A DNA stretch of 7,752 nucleotides from RGIG4103 sp045644605 (GTDB lineage: Bacteria; Bacillota; Clostridia; RUG12999), in NCBI GenBank assembly GCA_045644605.1, contig JAZRHB010000003.1, positions 1-7,752 of the forward strand, read 5' to 3'. The notes beneath the pieces were generated by a model, which had not been told where the DNA came from, did no database searches, and saw only the letters and a list, made by a program, of their open reading frames with translations. Position 1 is the stretch's first letter, and each line of letters opens with the position of its first letter. A program made the translations under genes and the position numbers. Shown here one piece after another: positions 6,045-7,752 of the stretch.

Positions 6045-7192
6045 TATTTGTCACCGCCCATAAATCCCTTGATTACATCGCCGAATTTTTTCTTTTTATT
6101 GTATTGTTTATCATCTGTTGTTTCAGCAAACTTTTCAAGAATTTCTTTTTGCTCGTTCGAAAGGTTTTTCGGCACTTCAACAACAACCGTTACATACTGG
6201 TCGCCCATACGTTTACTGTAGAGCTCCGGAATACCTTTGCCTTTAAGTGTAAATGTTGTATTCGGCTGCGTTCCTTCGGGAACGGTCATTTCAACCTTGC
6301 CGTGAAGTGTGGGAACAACTACCTTTGCACCAAGCGCCGCCTGAACAAAGGTTATCGGAATACTGCAAAGTACGGATGTTCCTCTTCTTTCAAACAGCTG
6401 ATGCGGACGGATGTGTACATTTACATATAAATCGCCGTTTGCACCGCCGCGGAAGCCTGCACTTCCTGCGCCTTCAACCGGGATTGTCTGTCCTTCATTT
6501 ATACCTGCGGGAATATTAACTTTTTTAGTAATTTTTCTTCTTACTTTACCTTTACCGTCACATTTTGAGCACGGACTTTTGATTACCTTACCGCTGCCGT
6601 TACATACGTTACACGGGCTGTTAGTCTGGAACTGACCGAACGGTGTGGACTGAACTCTGCGTACCTGACCGCTACCGCCGCAGGCACTACAGGTTTCGGG
6701 ACTTGTGCCCGGTTTTGCCCCGCTTCCTTTACAGTCGGGACAGTCTTCAACTCTTGAATAGGTAATTTCCTTTTCCACGCCGAAAGCCGCTTCTTCAAAT
6801 GAAATAACCTCATCCACCTCGATATCTCTGCCTCGTTGCGGTGCATTTGCGCTGCGACGTCTGCCGCCGCCACCGCCAAAAAAGCTGCCGAAAATATCGC
6901 CAAGGTCTTCAAATCCGCCGAAACCGCCCATTCCGCCAAATCCACCTGTGCCACCGAAGCCGCCCGCACCGTTTACGCCTTCGTGACCGAACTGGTCATA
7001 GTTACGGTGTTTTGTATCATCGCTTAATACTTCATAAGCTTCGCTTACTTCTTTAAACTTTTCTTCGGCCTCTTTATTATTGGGATTTAAGTCGGGATGG
7101 TACTGTTTTGCCAGTTTTCTGTATGCTTTTTTTATTTCATCAGCCGATGCCGTTTTGCTGACACCAAGCGATTCATAATAATCTCGTTTCAA
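6044..7192 (-). CDS. dnaJ: Chaperone protein DnaJ (type I Hsp40)
   Basis: A 382-residue cytosolic co-chaperone that delivers unfolded substrates to DnaK and stimulates its ATPase. The J domain occupies about 1-68 with the HPD motif at 32-34. The Gly/Phe-rich linker is at about 70-110 and contains repeated GGFGG units and a DIFGSFF segment. The zinc-binding region has four CxxCxGxG-type repeats with cysteines at 151/154, 168/171, 194/197 and 208/211. The C-terminal substrate-binding domains follow, and the tail is rich in lysine. All parts of a class A DnaJ are intact. The start is TTG at 7192: it gives the usual KRDYYESLG beginning, there is no ATG nearby, and GGTGGGGG lies 7 bases upstream. 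It follows dnaK after 79 bases and overlaps prmA by one base. Confidence 0.97.
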   Translation of the reverse strand: MKRDYYESLGVSKTASADEIKKAYRKLAKQYHPDLNPNNKEAEEKFKEVSEAYEVLSDDTKHRNYDQFGHEGVNGAGGFGGTGGFGGMGGFGGFEDLGDIFGSFFGGGGGRRRSANAPQRGRDIEVDEVISFEEAAFGVEKEITYSRVEDCPDCKGSGAKPGTSPETCSACGGSGQVRRVQSTPFGQFQTNSPCNVCNGSGKVIKSPCSKCDGKGKVRRKITKKVNIPAGINEGQTIPVEGAGSAGFRGGANGDLYVNVHIRPHQLFERRGTSVLCSIPITFVQAALGAKVVVPTLHGKVEMTVPEGTQPNTTFTLKGKGIPELYSKRMGDQYVTVVVEVPKNLSNEQKEILEKFAETTDDKQYNKKKKFGDVIKGFMGGDK

Positions 7193-7199
7193 GTTTATT

Positions 7200-7207
7200 C
7201 CCCCACC
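7200..7207 (-). promoter_or_regulatory. Ribosome binding site for the TTG start of dnaJ
   Basis: GGTGGGGG on the minus strand lies 7 bases before TTG at 7192. It supports TTG as the true start, since the codons upstream in the same frame contain no alternative initiator and the protein then begins exactly where DnaJ family members begin. Confidence 0.7.
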
Positions 7208-7231
7208 AAAAACAAATGTTTAGACATAGGA

Positions 7232-7261
7232 AATACTAAAGCACGAAAATGCTTTAGTATT
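7232..7261 (-). repeat. Perfect 12-bp inverted repeat between dnaK and dnaJ
   Basis: The arms AATACTAAAGCA (7232-7243) and TGCTTTAGTATT (7250-7261) are perfectly complementary with a six-base loop. Three further pairs (GGA with TCC) are possible with a bulge. It starts 10 bases after the dnaK stop. In the RNA the stem is followed only by TTTCC, so it is at best a weak or partial terminator. More likely it protects the 3' end of dnaK mRNA or lowers dnaJ expression relative to dnaK. The arms do not match the CIRCE operator. Confidence 0.75.
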
Positions 7262-7271
7262 CCCATTTAAC

Positions 7272-7752
7272 TTATATTTCTTTGAAATCTGCGTCCTGAG
7301 CATCGCCGTCCGGAGCTGCGCCTTCTGCGCTATCCGCACCCGGTGCACCCTGCGGAGCCTGCTGCTGATACATTTTTGCAGAAAGCTCGTGGAATTTCTG
7401 TGTTAATTTTTCTGTTGCAGCTTTTATTGCTTCTGTATCTGTTCCTTCAAGAGCTTTTTTAACTTCTGCAACTTCTGCTTCGATTGCCGCTTTATCTTCT
7501 GCCGGAAGTCCTTCGCCATTTTCTTTAAGAACTTTTTCTGTCTGGTATACGAGAGAATCGGCATTGTTTCTTACGTCAATTTCTTCTTTACGTTTTTTAT
7601 CTTCTTCAGCATACTGTTCAGCTTCTTTTACAGCTTTGTCAATTTCATCATCGCTAAGGTTAGTGCTTGCTGTAATTGTGATTTTCTGTTCAGCGCCTGT
7701 TCCCATATCTTTTGCAGATACGTTTACGATACCATTTGCGTCAATATCGAAT
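7272..7752 (-). CDS. dnaK: Chaperone protein DnaK, C-terminal part
   Basis: The last 159 codons of dnaK; the gene continues past the right edge of the window. DnaK is the ATP-dependent Hsp70 chaperone of the cytosol. The visible part begins with the end of the substrate-binding beta domain, the family signature FDIDANGIVNVSAKDMGTG. The helical lid (about 125 residues, rich in Glu, Lys and Ala) and a disordered tail follow. The tail starts with a QQQAPQGAPG stretch and ends in the acidic DADFKEI, equivalent to the usual acidic C-terminus that contacts co-chaperones. One small departure is Ala in GTGAEQKITI where Lys is more common. The promoter and any heat-shock operator lie outside the window. 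Confidence 0.97.
   Translation of the reverse strand, partial: FDIDANGIVNVSAKDMGTGAEQKITITASTNLSDDEIDKAVKEAEQYAEEDKKRKEEIDVRNNADSLVYQTEKVLKENGEGLPAEDKAAIEAEVAEVKKALEGTDTEAIKAATEKLTQKFHELSAKMYQQQAPQGAPGADSAEGAAPDGDAQDADFKEI

Noticed and set aside
6583..6969. A minus-strand open frame of 128 codons within dnaJ.
   Set aside because: It is a shifted-frame shadow caused by the repetitive Gly-rich and zinc-finger coding sequence of dnaJ, whose own frame is intact and typical.
7232..7261. A CIRCE operator for HrcA.
   Set aside because: The arms AATACTAAAGCA/TGCTTTAGTATT and the six-base loop do not match TTAGCACTC-N9-GAGTGCTAA, and the site is inside the operon rather than at a promoter.

Overview
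The window looks like AT-rich chromosomal DNA of a Bacillota, most likely an uncultured Clostridia member. The evidence is the gene order dnaK-dnaJ-prmA-rsmE, strong AGGAGG-type ribosome binding sites, TTG start codons, and a Pel-type exopolysaccharide operon of the Gram-positive style. Every supported gene lies on the minus strand, so transcription runs from high to low coordinates.

Right half (7752 down to about 4267): the 3' end of dnaK (chaperone), dnaJ (co-chaperone), prmA (ribosomal protein L11 methyltransferase), rsmE (16S rRNA U1498 methyltransferase) and a tRNA-Arg with anticodon CCG. The dnaJ/prmA and prmA/rsmE junctions are a 1-base overlap and a 3-base gap. The tRNA begins only 3 bases after the rsmE stop and is followed by a strong intrinsic terminator. 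This is a protein-folding and translation operon. Its only sizeable internal gap, between dnaK and dnaJ, carries a perfect 12-bp inverted repeat.

Middle (about 4300 down to 3983): about 300 bases without a protein gene. They hold the tRNA terminator, a GC-rich foldable element of about 120 bases whose ends are a direct and an inverted copy of the tRNA-Arg 3' end, a second intrinsic terminator, and a near-consensus extended -10 promoter (TTGAAA-17-TACAAT) that drives the left operon.

Left half (3982 down to 1): the start of a Pel-like exopolysaccharide operon. The first gene encodes a 926-residue fusion of an intact HD-GYP cyclic-di-GMP phosphodiesterase domain, a degenerate SDR/epimerase domain, four membrane helices, a GAF domain and a degenerate GGDEF domain that keeps an RxxD cyclic-di-GMP binding I-site. 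The last three parts are the architecture of PelD, the cyclic-di-GMP receptor of Pel synthesis. It is followed by a PelE-like membrane protein with helical repeats, then by the N-terminus of a membrane-anchored protein that resembles the DUF2194/PelA-like proteins of Gram-positive pel clusters. The most notable point is one polypeptide that appears able both to sense and to destroy cyclic-di-GMP at the polymer export machine. The second is the tRNA-derived structured element between the two operons.
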